Assembly (NCBI GenBank): GCA_004352715.1
Contig: SCFE01000081.1
Span: 1,696,537 to 1,760,536, forward strand
Reading direction: 5' to 3'
From: Hofstenia miamia
Taxonomy: Eukaryota > Xenacoelomorpha > Acoela
Length of the DNA: 64,000 nt
The stretch's first letter is position 1. Each line of letters begins with the position of its first letter. Shown in pieces: positions 1 to 10,659 of this stretch. The translations under genes were made by a program, and so were the position numbers. The notes under the pieces were generated by a model. That model searched no databases. It worked only from the letters and a program-made list of their open reading frames with translations, and was not told the DNA's origin.

Positions 1-235
1 GTAAGCTACTATATTTTCAAAAATTACTACAAACTAAAAACAAATTATTACACATGATAGAAAGCAAATCGGAATTATTACAATAAATGTCTGATATGTG
101 CGTTGCAGCTGGCTTTCACACTCTCAAATCTATGACTACAATTTCTGTGCTGTTCTCTAATACTTCTGAAGATTCACATTTGGGTGATTTCGTTAGAAAT
201 AAAATGCCTTAATTTGTCCATATTGTTAGGATTTT

Positions 236-470
236 GTATGTACACACGATGCTTGAGTTAAGATTCCACTGGGGCGAGATCTGTTCATCGAGATAGGCAT
301 GCTCTGTCAAAGTGCCGTCTGATGATTTTGTCTCCAAATTTCGTCTTAGGAGCACCATCCTGCAAAATAGTTGCTTTGCGCAGCATCCTTCTCTGTTTGT
401 GTCAGAGGTGACACGACATAGGCCTTAGGCTTATCAAATAACTCTCACCATTAACAGTGTCATGAAAGAT
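236..470 (-). pseudogene. Decayed mariner-like transposase fragment
   Basis: On the minus strand one reading frame carries a phrase like FHDTVNGESY, then ILQDGAPKTKFGDKIIRRHF, then TDLAPVES, LKHRVY, broken by three stop codons. This order (TVNGxxY, QDGA, then a PRSPDLxPxDxxLWG-like block) is the C-terminal half of Tc1/mariner-superfamily transposases, where the D of QDGA and the D after the PDL block are catalytic. The N-terminal DNA-binding half is not seen. The copy is dead. It lies in the 3' flank or a 3' intron of the minus-strand host gene. Class is inferred from motif order only; the family could be any mariner-like lineage. Confidence 0.5.
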
Positions 471-1439
471 TGTGCTTCACCTGTCCTCAACGCAGAAGGT
501 ACATTGTTAATACTGACTTCACATTGTTGAGGAAAAAATGAGGCGGTAGTTTACTTTTGAGTAGAGCGCTGTGAGTACTCAAAATTTAGAATCAGGAACT
601 CAACTTGAAACTTCAAATTGAAGTGTTTTCAAATCGGGTTGAACCAACTGAGTTGTGTTGATGTTTGGCTAATTTTTTTATAAAAACTTTTTTCAGGCTC
701 ATTGTAGTTGTGCAAAATTATCTAGCAAGTGACTGTAACGAACAGCAGGATGTTAGAATTGATTCATATTACATTTCTCTCTCTCTCGGCTGACTATAAC
801 ATTAAGATTGGATTGTTTTAAATTACTTAAACCAAAAAGTTTCACTTTCTATTAATTCACTTTTAAACATTATACCAAAAATCTTTTTCACTTTTGAAAT
901 TGGGATCTGCACATCCCTTGAAACTGCTGTACTGTTAAAGATTCAATGTGGCTGTTTTGATTTGAGTGCAAATAGAATGTACTTAACTGATGAAATTCTA
1001 TCATCAGAAAATTTGATGGCCGTCGCATGGCACATCTACTACAGAGTGACTTGGGATTCATATTTTCAGACCCAGCGAACCATTGTCCTGAAAACTCATT
1101 GACCTAAACACCCGGTACAATGACCTCTTAAAAGCGGCCTTCAGGTACCTAAACCACTTTGATGTTTCGATTTAATTTTTATTTTGATGTTACTCACTAT
1201 CAACAGATTTACGAATTTTAGTCTGAATAAATTGATATATGTATTGAGATAACAAATTGCATGTGATTTTTACATATTAATTTTCAAAATTAAAAATTAT
1301 GGGTTAACTGACTGACTACTAATAGAAACCTGGTGATTCACAAACCTGTTAAAGTACATCTGATTTAAAGTTGGAAATATTTTAGATTGCACTGACTAAA
1401 ACATTAAAATACATTTCATAGAATATTATATTCCATGGA
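471..1439. other. Non-coding stretch, no firm feature
   Basis: AT-rich sequence with no supported gene. A GC-richer patch at about 1050-1145 reads through on the minus strand for about 30 codons (LKAAFKRSLYRVF, then SMSFQDNGSLG) after a possible tttag acceptor, but no donor or homology supports an exon; it may be repeat debris. Confidence 0.3.
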
Positions 1440-2290
1440 ATGAAGAAGGATAAGAAACAAAATACATCAAATATCAAAATAACTCTCAATAATAGTAACA
1501 AAGATCAATCCAACATGAAAGAAAAATGTCCAGGAGTAAATTGTAATTCATATGTTGCATTTACAAAAGCAAATCATAAATTAGAAATTAGTGCTTCTGG
1601 TGCATATAATGGAAGTGTTCCTCAGTCATGGCTTGGTAAAAAAGGGAAGTACGTATGTGCTGGGAAAGGATTTTGCATTTGATTTTTTCAATACACAAAA
1701 AGTAAATGCACTAGGAATTTTCCAATAACAAAAGAAGAACTTCCCAAACAAGTTCAGCATTACCTAGACAAAGTTAGTGTAAGGTTTTGCAGAATGCTAT
1801 ATGTGAAGCAATAAATGAACACAAAACTATTAATTCTTCCAAAGTGTGGAATACCGCATTGATGCACAAGAACTATCCAGACAATAGATTTCAGGTGAAC
1901 AAAAAGAACTATTGTAGTAGACAAACAGAATTCTTCGAAAAGTGGAACTTAATTTATGAAGCCCAAAAAGCAAGGAAAGTTTATGATGAATTTGCTATAA
2001 AGTAAAGCTAGGTAATGATAACAAAATGACTTGCATGAAATACAGAGGAGACAAATAGTCTTTTGGTAGGAAAACATCCAAATAAATTGAGCTTCTGGTA
2101 CATACAGACATTGAAAGAGTTATTTTACTCCTGTCTGAATAAAGAATGCATAAAATTGTTCAACCCTTTGCTAAAGGGATTACATGCAAACCCTCTGCCC
2201 TGCATGTAGATAATCTTGTACAGGCTGAAGTCACTTTACCAGTATCATTCATCAAAAGATTTTCAATGCTTTTTGAACCATCTGTTGCTT
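1440..2290 (+). pseudogene. Decayed, unrecognised protein-coding remnant
   Basis: Three successive frames on the plus strand each look protein-like where the others do not. 1440-1682 encodes a Lys/Asn-rich start and a block with CPGVNC, SASGAYNG, SWLGKKGKYVCAGKGFC; 1787-2005 encodes EAINEHKTINSSKVW, MHKNYPDNRF, FFEKWNLIYEAQKARKVYDE; about 2105-2290 encodes FAKGITCKPSALHVDNLVQ then VTLPVSFIKRFSMLFEPS. Stops and frame changes separate them, so it is not a working gene. Cysteines (CPGVNC, VCAGKGFC) hint at a metal-binding or transposon-type protein, but I do not recognise the family. Most likely an inserted mobile-element gene, since it is antisense to the host gene and has no clear splice sites. 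Confidence 0.4.
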
Positions 2291-2502
2291 AACTAACTAG
2301 GGGTTCACTTGTTGCACTTGTTGCTCTCTGCAAAGCAGCATTCAAATAAATTGGCATGGCCCTTATTTAAGGAGTTGAACAGATAATTCATAGGAGGAAG
2401 ATAATTTTGTTATATTTAAAGTGAATATGTAAAGCACTTTCAGCATAATATCATAACAAGCAGGAATACAAGAATACATTAATATGTGTTGCAAAACAAT
2501 GG

Positions 2503-2503
<1 letters not shown>

Positions 2504-2538
<35 letters not shown>

Positions 2539-2639
2539 NNNNNNNNNNNNNNNNNNNNNNNNNNNNNNNNNNNNNNNNNNNNNNNNNNNNNNNNNNNNNN
2601 NNNNNNNNNNNNNNNNNNNNNNNNNNNNNNNNNNNNNNN

Positions 2640-2697
<58 letters not shown>
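2504..2697. repeat. (TA)n microsatellite split by an N gap (2539-2639)
   Basis: Alternating TA on both sides of 101 N. The tract continues as TATGTATG before normal sequence. The gap is probably a collapsed dinucleotide repeat. Confidence 0.95.
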
Positions 2698-2704
<7 letters not shown>

Positions 2705-2765
2705 AAATTATTCTAATATCAATTTAATTAATAATGTTTATTAAATATACTTAATAAAAACTTAC

Positions 2766-2881
2766 AATCTAAGTTTTCTTCACTTCCACTCCAATATAAA
2801 TAACTTCTCGACTGAATATCAGCTAGTGTTGTTCGGTTCTCTTCTGGAATGACATTGGTTTCATTGGCAAGAATTTGTGTT
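2766..2881 (-). CDS. Host gene A, exon with split Arg codon (most 3' exon found)
   Basis: Minus-strand exon bounded by an attctgcag acceptor and an AGATT/GTAAG donor; 116 bp. Its first base A completes an AGA codon begun by the exon at 2991-2930. The product continues TQILANETNVIPEENRTT, LADIQSRSYLYWSGSEENLD and ends one base into the next codon, so at least one further exon must follow, not found before the (TA)n and decayed element at lower coordinates. Only this frame is open; the other two stop. Acidic C-terminal half, aromatic YLYW patch. No domain recognised. The precise phase match with the upstream exon is the main support that both are real. Confidence 0.7.
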
Positions 2882-2929
2882 CTGCAGAATACATACATTC
2901 ATACTTAAATAAGATATTGATTAGATTAC

Positions 2930-2991
2930 CTGGATAGTGATAAAGATGACTTTGTCGATAATGGACTGGTAGGATTCCCAATCATCAGTTG
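2930..2991 (-). CDS. Host gene A, 62-bp exon
   Basis: Minus-strand exon between an aaatcttag acceptor and a TCCAG/GTAATC donor. Phase 0 at the start, two bases over at the end (AG), joined across a 48-bp intron to the A that opens the next exon to give Arg. It encodes QLMIGNPTSPLSTKSSLSLS: a Ser/Thr-rich tract with TSPL and STKSSLS, possible phosphorylation sites. The 48-bp intron (2882-2929) is very short beside the kilobase introns elsewhere in this gene. Confidence 0.7.
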
Positions 2992-4326
2992 CTAAGATTT
3001 AATGAATAAGGAAATTACTTTAACTTTGTTTGGAGATTTTTTATATATGTGGCTGAATAAAAAATGTTGTATATAACATTATATAAGCACATTAATTGTG
3101 CTTTTGACAATCTAGAATATTATCTCAAAAAAGCTAAATCTTCCTCAATATTGATAGTGATCTTCTTGTTATCTTGTTTGTCCTGATTTTAATAATAACA
3201 ATGTATTGTTCTGAAGTTAATATTTAGCTTTTTATGGATTGCTTCAATTTGTTTTGCTGAAACTGATTAAGAACTCTAGCAGAGACATCTACAATCTTTG
3301 AATAAAAATGAATCACTGTACAATAAATATAGAACCCTTCACATCATTATAATATATTTTCATACATAGCTATATTTGGAATCATATCTCAAAAGAATAC
3401 GCAGTTGTTAATTTTTCGGAAGCCTTGAGTAACTCTTAATAATTATTGATCGAACTAAGCATTTTTAATGGATGCATAGTACCATTTACCCAACGAATCT
3501 TAGCATATTCGTCGACTTGTAAGTAATTGTAGCTGACCAATATATGTGTAAATTTAAATTCAGAGGCATGCCTCGACGTCAATTTGATAATCACACGCTT
3601 TATGAACAAATCAGCATCCCATTTTTATACTCTATAGTAGTCTCTACACATGTGGTACAACACAGAACTGAGAATAAATTGATCATGTGGGCTTATCAAA
3701 AGAAAAAATTGATTATGGTTGCATAATAAAAGCAACGTTACACACCACCCAACAAAAGTTTCTTAAAATTCTTTGTTTCTTATATTTTTTAAGTTAAGCA
3801 ATAAGAGTACAGAAGCAAGATTACATTTTTCACACAATATTGTACTGTAATTCCAAACAGTCTTTAAAAATGGTATAGAGAATTTGTATTGTGTAAGTCA
3901 TTAATTCTATTTGATAATGCCTTCAGCATTATTGTGAATTGTATTCAGCAAGCGACGAATTAAAGAATTAGACCGTAAATAGAACATCTTCTACAAAACG
4001 TAGGCGATATTAAATGGCGTAGATATATAGTATATATTATTGAGCTGTCCAAAAAATTGTTAACTATAACATTAGTGTTTATCAAGAACTAATATTGAAT
4101 TTATAGATACATCATTTATTCATTGAATCTTGTAAAACAACTGCCAACTTGTGGTAAATTATGCAGTTCTACTTGCATCTCTACTCATAAACACTATTTC
4201 TGTAGAAAGCAATCATATTGTCGTTTGTATTGAAATGAATATAAAGTCAATAATTTCTTACGCTTTTAGTTGATGATTATAATAAACTTCTCAAAAATCT
4301 CTCTAAGATTGTGTTTATAGACTTAC
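2992..4326. other. Intron of host gene A, no other feature
   Basis: AT-rich intronic sequence between the 62-bp and 48-bp exons. The only long frame (about 3544-3726, plus) has no splice support and no protein character. Confidence 0.5.
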
Positions 4327-4374
4327 CTGAGATTTCCTTATCCGCCTTAGCGAAGACTTTCGTGATAATATTGA
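4327..4374 (-). CDS. Host gene A, 48-bp symmetric exon
   Basis: Minus strand: acceptor gattttaacag, donor TCTCAG/GTAAGTC, close to consensus. Exactly 16 codons in phase 0 at both ends: SILSRKSSLRRIRKSQ. The peptide is strongly basic with two overlapping RKSS/RRIRKS basophilic-kinase-like motifs. Being a multiple of three and in phase 0, it could be skipped or included without changing the frame. A 93-bp intron separates it from the exon at 4468-4596, which supports the pairing. Confidence 0.75.
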
Positions 4375-4467
4375 CTGTTAAAATCAATATTTAGTAAAAT
4401 TTAACTACAATTAATTTATCCAGCTTTATTAAAATTTAAAAAATTTAAAGATCACAGTATAACCTAC

Positions 4468-4596
4468 AGGTTGTTCTGATAGTCCAGCTGTAGCTCTGCG
4501 TCGATGATTAAGTGCTTGACTCGGAGGTGCAATCGCTGGAACCTCTTCAAACTGAGTAGATTTTGGAGGAAGTCGAGTCGGCAATCTTTCTCGGAG
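4468..4596 (-). CDS. Host gene A, 129-bp symmetric exon
   Basis: Minus strand: acceptor tttttttatag, donor CAACCT/GTAGGT. 43 codons, phase 0 both ends: LRERLPTRLPPKSTQFEEVP, then AIAPPSQALNHRRRATAGLS, then EQP. Pro/Arg-rich with PTRLPPK (PxxP-like) and HRRRAT, which fits a disordered regulatory region. The ORF track length is too short for it to be listed as a long frame; it is supported by splice sites and by in-phase neighbours at 4374 and 22506. No domain recognised. Confidence 0.75.
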
Positions 4597-5083
4597 CTAT
4601 AAAAAAACATTAAAATACCATCAAAAGTAAATGAAATTTTTAAGTATTCACTTTTGAATTAATTGTGAAAATTCCAATTTCAAAAAATTAAACATATTCC
4701 CATAGAAATGAATTTTTATATTTTTACAGAACATCCGAATTGAACACTTCCTTGTCTGTACATGAGGTTCGAAACGTCCGTTTTATTTAATTAAGTATCA
4801 AAACATTCAAATAAACATAATTGAAACCCATTTAATCTTGTTTCTAAGCGCTGCCTATATTTTGAGCCTTGAATAAACTGAACGAAGTCGCTAGTCAAAG
4901 GGATACCTAGAAGTACAATTTCTGTGGAGCTTAGTTTAGTATTTTGGGGCACAATGCATCATGGAAAGATAGTTATTTTATAAAAATATACTGCTTAGCC
5001 GCTTAAATACATATTGAAGTCCATTTTCACTAATCTTTCTTTATAAATATATTATGTTGGTATAAATACCATGATTTGTTTCA

Positions 5084-5254
5084 ATGTGAACATGAGAAAG
5101 CATGAGACCTCTCGTGTAGCACTAAGCCCCTGATCCCGTACAATGCCGCTAAGGCCTTGTACTGATCATATGTTGTCGATGCTCTTTGTAGTTCATCCAG
5201 TATATGGGGAATATTTTTATCAGGCTTGTTTAGTAAAATGGGATCTCCATTAAA
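5084..5254 (-). other. Unassigned coding-like segment
   Basis: 57 codons open on the minus strand in otherwise stop-rich DNA: NGDPILLNKPDKNIPHILDE, LQRASTTYDQYKALAALYGI, RGLVLHERSHAFSCSH, then a stop. Composition (Leu, Ala, Asp, Arg rather than Lys/Asn/Ile/Phe) is protein-like and the plus strand has several stops. It could begin at an aaacaag acceptor before CCTGATAAA, but there is no good donor, so I cannot call it an exon of gene A. A fragment of a mobile-element protein or of a processed pseudogene is as likely. Family not recognised. Confidence 0.35.
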
Positions 5255-6705
5255 TCAAAGAAATAAAAAATTTTACAAGCTCTAATTTTTTATGCTTTTA
5301 TTGATTTTCATTTGCATTCAATTAGACAAGAAAGATTTCTTGAAGGGGTGAGTGAGCGTGCAGAAAATTAATATGGGACGGATGCTTTCCGGTATCAGAT
5401 TTTTTGACCTGCACCAAACCTGATCTTTATTAGACTGTAAACTTCGATGTTCTCTACAAATTTAAATAAGGTATGTTCAGAGCTAGTGAGCCCGAAAATA
5501 ATAAAATAATTTCTTACTAATTCCTTGCCCTCATTTCATTGATGTAGGAATGAAGAATATCCAACAATAAAGTTTATTTGGGGTTTTGAAAAATATTGTT
5601 AAAGTTTACCCTTTGAAATCTCAACACACATACACACAAATCTTAAAGTAATTTAAATTCATTTAATATGAAAATTCACCGTTACTTCCCAAAGATCCTA
5701 CATTTCTGGTTATGAAATTTAGAAATTAGATTTTTAAGAGCTTTGATCATGATAATGTTAGCTATATCAAACAATCATTATAATAATTGTTTACAATGTA
5801 CATTCAATATTTTCAAATGATGTTAATGAAATTTTGCCATGTTGACGTTATGGTCCTAGAAACATCTCCAAAGAAAAATCTGGATATACCTTGTTATAAT
5901 TTCTTCAAAATTTCATTGTAGTAGTTTTACTATAATCAATTTTCTACTAAATTAAGCATCCACAAAAACATAGATTAAATTTTGAAGAAGGGAAAGGATT
6001 AATAAAGGTATTTGGTACTTCGCCTACACTAAATTTGAACATATATCTAAAAGTGAAGGCAATATAAACCAATTATAAAACCTACAAATGCTTTGTTGTT
6101 ATATTCAAGAAAGTTAAATTAGCATGAGCTAATTACTGATACCTTAGCATGTGTGGTAAATATAATCTATAAATGCCAAAACTACAATTTAGAAAGAGTG
6201 CAAATTTCCTGTACAAAAAATTCTTATCCTGAATTGATTCATAAAACATATCTGAAAATTGCTATTTCTTTCACACTAATTGAGCCTTAAACCTAAGCCC
6301 ATATTTGCAATTAAATATTATGTAAATAAGAAAAGAAATAGCTCAGAAACGGGCAATGAATATTCATTTTTTAAATAAAGATGTAGAAATTTGTACTTAT
6401 ATCTATTTCCACAAATTTATTCAAATAGAATTTGACTTTGATCAATTAAGACTATGTTGTTAGACGGAATAATTCACAGTCAAATAGCCAAGCGAAATGC
6501 ACTCATTAGACCAACTATTAACAATGGCGTTCTAAGAAATCAAATCACACGCTCAGTAATTAAGTCAAGTCATCTGTCAAATTGCGCATTCTGCAAATAT
6601 TTTTGTTTGATTAAGCATAAAACAAAGAAAAAATTCATTTTAAAATCAAAGGTTAATATCGGAAACCGCAAAAAATATAAAACCAATGGAACACAAGTTA
6701 TAAGT

Positions 6706-6748
6706 GGAAGCGGGTCGGGTTAACACGCAGGCTGGGCCGGATTAGATT
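6706..6748. repeat. GC-rich GGGTCGGG motif patch, possible hAT end
   Basis: A short patch (AGCGGGTCGGGTTAACACG then GGCTGGGCCGG) stands out from the AT background and resembles the subterminal CCCGAACCCG motifs at 8945-9045. It may be a broken end of the same kind of element; no partner end with a target duplication was found. Confidence 0.25.
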
Positions 6749-7140
6749 AATTTGATTCGTCAACTTGCAGCTTAAAAATATATTTGTAAAAAAATTATTT
6801 CTCCGCTTGCACATTTTTTGCCATAAAAAATTATAAAATACAAATATGATAAGAAAACCACTCTTCAACTATTTAATCACCAAATTTTAGAAGAATTTAT
6901 TGATATCCTGGAGTAATTAAGTTTGCGCAACTTTTCTATTTGTTTAATCGGCTATCGGTCATAGCATAATATATGTTTACTCAATCTGCAGGGTGGGGTC
7001 GAATGATTTCATCTATGACACAAATAGACATTACTTTAATAGAGAATACAGAAACATTGCACAATCACCGTGGATGCAAGCCAAGTCCTCATTTTAGTTA
7101 GTAACACAGTACACAATTCCCTTTAAATAGAGGTGTTGCA

Positions 7141-7509
7141 TTGGAAATGGTCCCAATTTTCTCGGACCGAATCAGTCAGGACCGGACCGTTTAATACTTA
7201 AACCGTTTGAACCCCTTGATGAAACGTTAAAAACGCAACCGTTAATTTTCAAACATTGCATGCGTTAACATGTAATTTAAATATTTTGCCCCTCTAAAAT
7301 TTGAAGTTAGTTGCGGTGATGCCATGAGCCTCCCTGAAACCCTCTACGATTATGTCATCACTGCTGTTATTCGCAATTTCTCTAAACAAATGACAATTTA
7401 TTTGATTGAATAATCTACATAATTTGAGTATGCGATGTGAAACGGAAATTATTTAAAAGGACCGATTATTTACATATACAAAACCGGACTAGAAGATTTC
7501 CAATTATGG
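7141..7509. mobile_element. Probable non-autonomous hAT element (369 bp)
   Basis: Flanked by a perfect 8-bp direct repeat GTGTTGCA (7133-7140 and 7510-7517; 9 bp if the preceding G is counted). Inside, both ends carry inverted TTGGAAAT with GGACCG/CCGGAC-type motifs: TTGGAAATGGTCCC on the left, and CCGGACTAG then ATTTCCAA on the right, with a few bases of offset at the right tip. Subterminal aaaCCG/CGGaaa repeats are typical of hAT ends. No transposase. The frame at 7437-7622 is incidental. Confidence 0.45.
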
Positions 7510-8944
7510 GTGTTGCAAGCAACAATGTTCTCTTAACTCATTCAGGAGCAAAAATAAGAGCAAAAAGTTCTAGAAGGAGAAAGCCTTTTTATCACGGAAT
7601 TGATGTGGATACCTTTCTTTGAATAATTCACATATAGTTTTTAAAATATTTAGTTCTGTTACCAAAAAAATATCAACTGGAAATGATCTTGATGAAAAGC
7701 TTTGTTAGATAAACAACAACCTATTTGCTTTGACATTGTAGACACACACCATGTACGGTTTTGATAATGAAATATTTACTGTTAACTACGTTTTGTTGCC
7801 TTTCTCTTTAGTCCCACATGACAATTACAGGCATTAGGAAAGAAGGAAGTTTTTTTCAATCTTTTGTAGTAGACTCGGGCCACAATAGCTGTTAAAGTTG
7901 TCATTTTTGGCTTAACACTCGCCATCCCTTCTGCAACAGGAAACAGAAAATACTAAGCAGATTATGATTTCTAAGAAAAACTGTCCATTGTTCAATAATT
8001 TCTAGCTAATAGGAAATTACGAGGCTGCCACTTGAAAATTCTAAGAAATAGATATCTCGGTTTAAATACATATTTCCTAATCATATTTTTGAGCTCCTCA
8101 TGACTGGGGAGGTGTGGGGATCCCCCACCCTTACCTAACTCTAGATTGGATTATGAAATTAAAATGAAATTACAAAAGTATTCACCATATTAGCAATTTG
8201 AAAAGTTTATAAATGTATTGCCATTACTATTTTCGAAATTAATTAAACATTGGTTTTGACAGTTAAAATCATTGGAATTCATTTCAATTCATTCCTAAAT
8301 TAAAAATATATTTATTTTTGCTAATTTTACTTAATTTCTTCCATACAAATAACAATGATAATAAGTTTCTACGAAAATCCGAAGGCTTTAATTCTAGCTG
8401 AGAAACAATACAATGTAAAAAATGAGCAGGTAATTAGAAAATTTAAATAAGTCCTCAACATCTTCACAAATTATCAAAGGTTTAATAGAAGCGATCCTCT
8501 GGTCGATTAGGGTTAAAACAATGTGCTCTCAGAAAAACTATTATCTAATAATTTATGTTTTGTTCAATTGTAACTCATCAAAAGCATAAATAAAATTCGG
8601 CTGTCCTGTTATTAAGAATTAAGAGCAATGAAATAGAAATAGCAATGCACTTTTTAAAAATCCTCAAAATCGCCATTTTTCAGAATTTATTATTATGCAA
8701 TCTACAGCCTAAAACAATACACCACATGCTAAATTATAGTCGTTTTCTCAAGTAGCATTTTCTTTCGATAATATCATTGCTAAGCTCCTTTTTCGAACCT
8801 AGCTGCGAAATATAATGTTCAAATAAATTCTAATATAACCTTCTAAAAGTAATTGTTTTATTTCTGTGATCATTTGGAAAGTATGTTATTGGAAACATTC
8901 TAGAAATTGAATAACTTTACAATAAAAAGGGACAATATAAGGTA

Positions 8945-9047
8945 AACTTGAGCCCAAACCCGAACCGATCGGAGTATGAGCTATTCAAACAAATCCCTAT
9001 CCGAAACCCGAAATCGGGCACCCGATGTCACTCTCTAGTTTACAGTA
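8945..9047. repeat. hAT-like end with CCCGAA/TTCGGG motifs
   Basis: Dense inverted copies of CCCGAA and TCGGG (AAACCCGAACCGATCGG, CCGAAACCCGAAATCGGGC, ACCCGATGTCACTCTCTAG). Read on the minus strand the tip is AGAGAGTGACATCGGGTGCC. This is the style of subterminal repeats of hAT MITEs. No matching second end or target duplication was located, so it is likely a fragment. Confidence 0.35.
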
Positions 9048-9149
9048 ATCACATAAAATTAGTAAAAAAAACCTTAATATAAAAACTCCATTTAATAGCA
9101 ATTTAACCCCCTGAATTATACTCCTAAGGTTATAGAATTACCATCTCCT

Positions 9150-9190
9150 TTAACACTAGAGTTACGGACATGGGTAGTTTCGACCCGAAA
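9150..9190 (+). repeat. Possible piggyBac-like terminal sequence
   Basis: TTAA (9150-9153) followed by CACTAGAGTTACGGACATGG and then GGTAGTTTCGACCC. TTAA target sites and CACTAGA(G/A)TTAC starts are recalled for piggyBac-family ends in animals. The opposite end was not found nearby. Confidence 0.3.
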
Positions 9191-9629
9191 ACAAATAATA
9201 ATTAGTTAATAAATCCTTTACCATAAATCAAATTATATGTCTCAAATTCATGTATGTTGAAAAATCCCATGGAATTCTATGTTTGTATGCAAATTTGAAA
9301 TAATTATTAGTTTCTCAAGCCATACTCAAGGAAGGTTGTACTCCTAATATTATACTAGTCACAGTTTAATAATAGTTCAGAAAATTTGCTATGAAATGTA
9401 ACCATGGCAGCTCTATATAATTTTATCACCAGTGTAAAAGTCTGGCACTTAAAATATGTGAAGATATTCTAAATATTTGAATAGAAATTCTCAAATCCGG
9501 TATTGGGGATGAATCCTCTTAGTAAACTTGTAGACTATTGAAGGAATAGCACCCGGTTCATAAAACATTTTTTTGCCAGTAGGACTAACTCATACCCAGT
9601 TGCTTATAGTTTTGATCAGTTGTTTAGTC

Positions 9630-9630
<1 letters not shown>

Positions 9631-9692
<62 letters not shown>
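9631..9692. repeat. (TTA)n microsatellite
   Basis: About 20 ATT units directly upstream of the 5' region of a LINE. Confidence 0.95.
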
Positions 9693-9779
9693 CTGCGCGG
9701 AAACGTAATTTGAATTTTCAATTACAGCAATAAATTTTTTCCTACTTTTTTATTAAAATATACAACATTATTTCTATAA

Positions 9780-10652
9780 TGAATAGCGCACAACAATCGC
9801 TACAATTCTCTAAATGCAATGTTTGTAACATAGAAATCATAGAAAAGCATGACATTTTGACTTGCATATCTTGCAAATCATCTATGCACTGGACTCTAAA
9901 ATGTACATTGTTCAATACTGCGATTTTAAATAGCTTAAAAGATGTACGTTAAAATATGTTATTATTTTGCAACCATTGCGTCAGAAATGGTCAAAAAGAA
10001 TATCTAATGATAAGTCTTTTTAACAAGCCTGACACTGAAACCTCATTAACTAAAATATTAGCTCAGATATTTTGGAGAAAACAAAAAAGTTTGAAAATAA
10101 TGAAATTCATTTCAAAAGTATCTCTGGAAATACAGAATGTACAAAATTTCAAGAAGAACATAATTACTCAAAAAAACCAAAATGTTGGAAAAAATTGAAA
10201 TGCAATTGAAAAACATTACAGAAACTGCTGAACGTACATTTAATTAAGTTAAGGTGCAAAATGCGAGTTCCAAGGGCTTCTTGCATTCAAATTTTAACAT
10301 CCGTATAGATGGCATTCCTGAACCTAATAATGTTGAACTTCATGGGAGATTAAATTCTCATTTTAAATCTGTTCAGTGCATTTTTGATCATCTTGATGAA
10401 AGCAGTTTATGTATACAAAATCTTCATCGCAGTGACAAACTAAATCCTTCTCGACAAAGACCTAGAAGTAGAGTTGTCACCCCTTCCAGTGTTTGGGATG
10501 TTAGAAAACTTCTATCGAAAACATATTTATTAACATCATTCAATGGCAGAGTTTTTTCTGGTGATTTATCTGGCGATGAACTAATCCCAAGAAATACAAT
10601 ACTTAAAAAGCGTCTCGAATTGTTAAATGGCGGTGTGCTTCCAAATCATTGA
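9780..10652 (+). pseudogene. LINE ORF1 remnant: PHD finger plus C-terminal ORF1p block
   Basis: ATG at 9780 opens a frame with CNVC, CISC, H, C and, after a stop and shift near 9953, FCNHC: the Cys4-His-Cys3 pattern of a PHD-like finger found in ORF1 of some CR1-group LINEs. After a Lys/Gln-rich, coiled-coil-like stretch (10070-10200) the frame changes, and 10254-10652 encodes FNIRIDGIPEPNN, LHRSDKLNPSRQRPRSRVV, DLSGDELIPRN and ILKKRLELLNGG, matching the usual order RxxGIPE, HR.GK...RPR, LS..ER..R and KRWELLNxG of LINE ORF1 proteins. ORF1p binds element RNA. At least two frame breaks make it non-functional. Confidence 0.6.
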
Positions 10653-10659
10653 AGATTCG

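Noticed and set aside
2484-2744. YIYIYI frame and similar frames at 29654-29893
   Set aside because: Translation of (TA)n microsatellites.
7437-7622. Basic 61-residue frame
   Set aside because: Overlaps the right end of a probable hAT element and has no family features.
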